Positions 60,970 to 64,000 of a DNA stretch of 64,000 bases are shown here, in pieces. Source of the DNA: Capsaspora owczarzaki ATCC 30864 (Eukaryota; Opisthokonta; Filasterea); assembly GCF_000151315.2 (NCBI RefSeq), contig NW_011887301.1, positions 427,117 to 491,116 of the forward strand, given 5' to 3'. The position numbers and the translations under genes are program-made. A model generated the notes under the pieces. The model searched no databases, was not told the origin of the DNA, and saw only the letters and a program-made list of their open reading frames with translations. Positions within the stretch are counted from its first letter, which is position 1, and every line of letters begins with the position of its first letter.

Positions 60970-63655
60970 TCAAGCGGAATCACAGGGCTCGAAGCGATCG
61001 AGAGAGTACACATCGACCAGCACATTGGGCAAGTTTGCCTGGAGCAAATCGACCAGCTTGTTGAGATCCAGCGTCCCTGGGAGACGAACGCTGGTAGGGT
61101 CTAGCAACTGCCCAGCAGTGCTCCTCGTGGCGCGGCTATGCCCTTCGTTCGCGTCAGGAAACAATGCCAGCCACGTATACGGCTCGCGAATGGAAAACGA
61201 CGCACCATCCTTTGACACCGGTAGTGCGCAAGCCGCTGCCACACGCGTCGCTCTGGACGAAGTCGCATCCGGTCCGAGGGCCAGCGTCGCTGAGGAAAAC
61301 GGCGGCCCGCCCGTGTCCGCAGCACTGTTATCAAACCGCAACGACCAGTCGTCGTCGGACGAGGGCGCAGCCACGCCCCAATGCAGCGCAGTCAATGCTG
61401 ACGTTTCCATCTGAACGCAAGCGTTCAAGCAGTTCGTCGCTGACGCCATGTACTCGGACACGGTGTGCCCTCCTGGCTGGACGGATAGAAACGACAGAGA
61501 CCTCAAGCTGGGTAGGCAGGCACTAAAGCTTCGCGGGAAGCAGAACATGTGCAGCTGTAATTTTTGAAGGCTGTCGGGTACCAACAGAAAAAAAAAGTGA
61601 GCATTGAAGACAGGAGGGCGATTGAGTATGGTCAGCGATTCGTACGTACTGTGGAAGATCTTGAAGCGACAGAAAAAGTGAATCGTCGTCCAGCCGACCA
61701 CCGCCTTCCAGGCTAAGGCTTTCCAACAGACTAAGGCGCGACAGGGACAAAAAGACGCTTGCATCCCATGTCGTGCATTCTCCGAGAGCGAGCGTCCGCA
61801 GACTGGTGAGATCGGCCAAAAACCGAAAGTCCTCGGGCCGTGCGCCGACCAGCGGTGCGATTGCCTGTACAATTTGGACAAAGACACAACAGACACAGTC
61901 AGCACACCACCTGGCAATTAAAGCCTGCCAAAAAAACGAGGCAGCGTCTTACCAAGACTTCGATATGCTTTAGCAACCCTAAAGCATTCAGTCCACCAGA
62001 AAAAGAAAAGGGCGGCAGGGTGAAGGCCTCGTCTCCAATCAAACAAAGTTCACGCAAACCGTCCCAGTTTCCGAATTTTCCGACATCAAGCATGCCAATG
62101 GGCGCAGAAATGAAGGAAGTATTAACGGATGAATTGCTGATTGGAGGGCGAGCCTTGGGATTGGGTTGCGAGTTGTGGCGGAAATCGGCTGCGGGTTCGG
62201 GGTCTTGATCCTCTTCCAGCCGCTCTTCTAACGTAAAAATAATCCCATCCATGTGCATGACGCGGATGTTGGACAAGTGTGCCGATGCGGCCTCGACAAA
62301 GTAGTATGGAACGTGCGAGAGTTTGAGGGTATGTAGTCGAGAACACTGCGCGAGATGCGGAATCAAGGCCTCGAGATTGTCCGAGCGGGGGTCGTGCTCC
62401 TGCCACGGGACAGCTTCCAAGGTTAATTGGAGGAGGGTGTTGACGACTCGATCTTTGAAGCGTTGCCAGCTGGTAACGCGAGTGTCCATCAGATTCAGAT
62501 GAACGCGACGCCACTAGAGAGAGCAGGATGATGCGGAGTGATGGAAGAAGCGAGAGGATTGTGAGCAAAAGAAGGACGAAAGCAGAACGAGCTCACAGTT
62601 TGATGCCGACTTACAAAAAACGGCTGCGAGCACAAATCTCGCCAGCTACGACATGTCTGTGCTGCTCGGCACAAATCCACAACAGACAAGAACGAAAATA
62701 CTTGCATGAGGCAGTCCACGCCGAGGGCTTGGATGTGCGTCTTGAGTGGTTTCGGCGGTGGGTTGCATCGCAATGGAGCTGCCTCGGCCGAATCGGAGGG
62801 CGGTCGAGTCCCTCGTTGTCGCTTCGTCCTCTTCCTCCTCCTCCTCTTCCTCCTGGTAGACGAGCTTCTTGAGGTCTTCTTCTTCCCGCCGCGTTGACGG
62901 GTTTGGCTGTCGCTGAGGTCGAATAGTTGATTCCCTTTGTCTTCCTCCTCCTCCTCCTCCTCTTCTTCTTCTTCTTCTTCTTCTGCATCTTCATCGTCTT
63001 CATCATCGTCTTCATCATCGTCGTCCTCATCTTGATCGCACTCGTACTCGGAACTTTCGCTGTCCGCTTTGAGCAAATTCCTCGCTTCGTTCAACTTCTG
63101 ATACAGCACGATCGAGTACGAGTTTTCACGCAGCGATGGTCCTCGAGTATGGCATGGCGCCAAGTACTGCAGAAAGTTCTCGTCGTAGGCAATGCCAAAC
63201 TTGTCAAAGACCTGAATCCACGACAGCTCGGTGGTTGCCTTGTACTCGCGCGCCCAATTGCGCAGCACTGGCCATGGCGCCAACTGCTGCTGCGTCCGAT
63301 CTTGGTCTGCCGTCTCTTGTTCTTGCGCGGGATTGTGCTCGTCTGGGTCTGGGCGATCGTCTTGTTGGGCCGGGTCTGGGTGTGGGTCTGGGTCTGGGTC
63401 TGGGTGAGCTTTGAGCTTTGGGCGATTGGCAGCAGGATGACGATGGACTGGAGCTGGCTTGGCTGGGCTTTGCAATCTGCGCTCTCGTGGCGACGTCCGC
63501 CGTTGTGGGGCTACGGGTATCAGCAGCGCGGGACTGACGGTGGCATCCATGTCGTCAGTGCCGGGATTGCTGTGATCGCTGGTGAGCAGCCGCACATCGT
63601 CCAGGTCGTCCGATCCCAGTGGCGCCCCTTCCGCCATTCCGTCCTCTGGTTCCAT
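60970..63655 (-). CDS. F-box protein with acidic tract and degenerate leucine-rich repeats
   Basis: I read 805 residues in four exons (minus strand order): 63655-62615, 62513-61953, 61864-61650 and 61570-60970. The N-terminus is disordered with DPDPDPHPDP repeats. An acidic stretch of about 40 Asp/Glu (near 200-250) is followed by a basic RRKRRRRKRTKRQR segment, probably a nuclear localisation signal. The F-box is near 308-355 (LGVDCLMQVFSFLSVVDLCRAA, CRSWRDL, then WRRVHLNL across the intron). The C-terminal half contains irregular LRRs (LTSLRTLALGECTTWDASVF, LLESLSLEGGGRLDDDSL, LQKLQLHMF). F-box proteins recruit substrates to SCF ubiquitin ligases through Skp1; the LRRs would bind substrate. 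The frame is open slightly upstream of the ATG at 63655 and meets an acceptor-like ttgttgcag, so an extra 5' exon is possible. Confidence 0.84.
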
Positions 63656-63935
63656 CCAACTGCAACAAAAAAAATCCAAACGCAGCGCGAGTCAAAGTAT
63701 GGAAAGTGGAGGATTATTGTGGAAACTCCAAGACCGAAAATTCGCGTTGTGTGCGCGAGCGTCAAAAAAAGCGCGCCAAAAATGAAAGGGGGACTGATGC
63801 TATGAACAATCTCCATCATCCAAGAACGTTTACCATTTTGCTGCCATACATAAATCATTCTATGCTGAGTGTTGCGAATGAGCTCAGTCGTCTTTATCAC
63901 AACTGTACTGTTTCGATTTGCTTCTTCAAACCACC
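63656..63935. promoter_or_regulatory. Probable divergent promoter region
   Basis: This 280 bp stretch lies between the F-box gene start (minus) and a candidate start codon at 63936 (plus). No coding sequence or motif was recognised beyond an A-run near 63664-63672. Confidence 0.35.
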
Positions 63936-64000
63936 ATGAATCCACTGCTTCGCAAGGACTCTGTGCTGCCCAACGCGCCGCTGCAACTCGCGTCCAACGC
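63936..64000 (+). CDS. Possible 5' end of a new gene, cut by the window edge
   Basis: An ATG in an animal-like Kozak context (ccaccATGa) opens a frame that is clear to the edge, reading MNPLLRKDSVLPNAPLQLAS. Codon use is GC-rich at third positions, like the neighbouring exons. Only 21 codons are visible, so neither family nor reality can be judged further. Confidence 0.4.
   Translation, partial: MNPLLRKDSVLPNAPLQLASN

Overview
The window is nuclear DNA of an intron-rich unicellular eukaryote. Most genes carry several short GT-AG introns of roughly 70-250 bp, with branched gene order on both strands and many homopolymer and microsatellite tracts in introns. Gene content is strongly holozoan: a Melted/VEPH1 homologue, a receptor pseudokinase with a DSL/EGF-like ectodomain, a filamin-type protein, an LRR receptor with a tyrosine-motif tail, MED13, NPL4, GPALPP1 and carnitine acetyltransferase with a PTS1. 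A filasterean such as Capsaspora is the best guess. This is an inference from gene content; the species is not proven by anything in the sequence.

Layout, left to right. 0.3-3.3 kb (+): LRR receptor built from one-repeat-per-exon modules, with an ITAM-like tail. 3.7-11.4 kb (+): Mediator subunit MED13. 11.8-13.9 kb (-): C2H2/PHD transcription factor, followed upstream by a 3.7 kb gene-poor stretch. 17.6-19.7 kb (-): SNF4/AMPK-gamma-like CBS protein. 19.9-22.8 kb (-): NPL4, divergent from a small predicted mitochondrial protein (22.9-23.6 kb, +). 23.8-28.4 kb: carnitine acetyltransferase (-) head to head with mitochondrial 3-ketoacyl-CoA thiolase (+). 28.5-30.3 kb (+): RS-rich GPALPP1-like protein. 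31.5-35.9 kb (+): intronless protein with ten FAS1 domains. 36.2-38.4 kb (+): CH-CH-filamin-SH3BGR protein. 38.8-42.5 kb (+): Melted homologue. 44.3-47.3 kb (+): receptor pseudokinase. 47.6-52.4 kb (-): RasGEF fused to a lipid kinase and a RhoGAP-like region. 53.0-55.3 kb (-): LRR-coiled-coil-kinase. 55.6-57.5 kb (-): ornithine carbamoyltransferase. 57.9-59.0 kb (+): helical protein of unknown function. 59.2-60.8 kb (-): poly(ADP-ribose) glycohydrolase-like. 61.0-63.7 kb (-): F-box protein. A new + strand gene appears to start at the right edge.

Functional themes are cell-surface and cytoskeletal signalling (two LRR proteins, pseudokinase receptor, FAS1 adhesion protein, filamin-like protein, RasGEF-lipid kinase, Melted), acyl-CoA metabolism (CRAT and ACAA2 sharing a 444 bp divergent intergenic region) and nuclear regulation (MED13, C2H2/PHD, GPALPP1, PARG). 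The most unusual items are the RasGEF-lipid kinase-RhoGAP-like fusion, the ITAM-spaced tyrosine pair in an LRR receptor tail, the Melted homologue, the CH-CH-filamin-SH3BGR architecture, and two unrelated LRR genes that each grew by duplicating symmetric phase-2 exons (72 nt and 84 nt). Exon boundaries were read by eye from splice signals, reading phase and family similarity; no search or alignment was run. No transposon, viral copy, CRISPR array, rRNA or tRNA was recognised.
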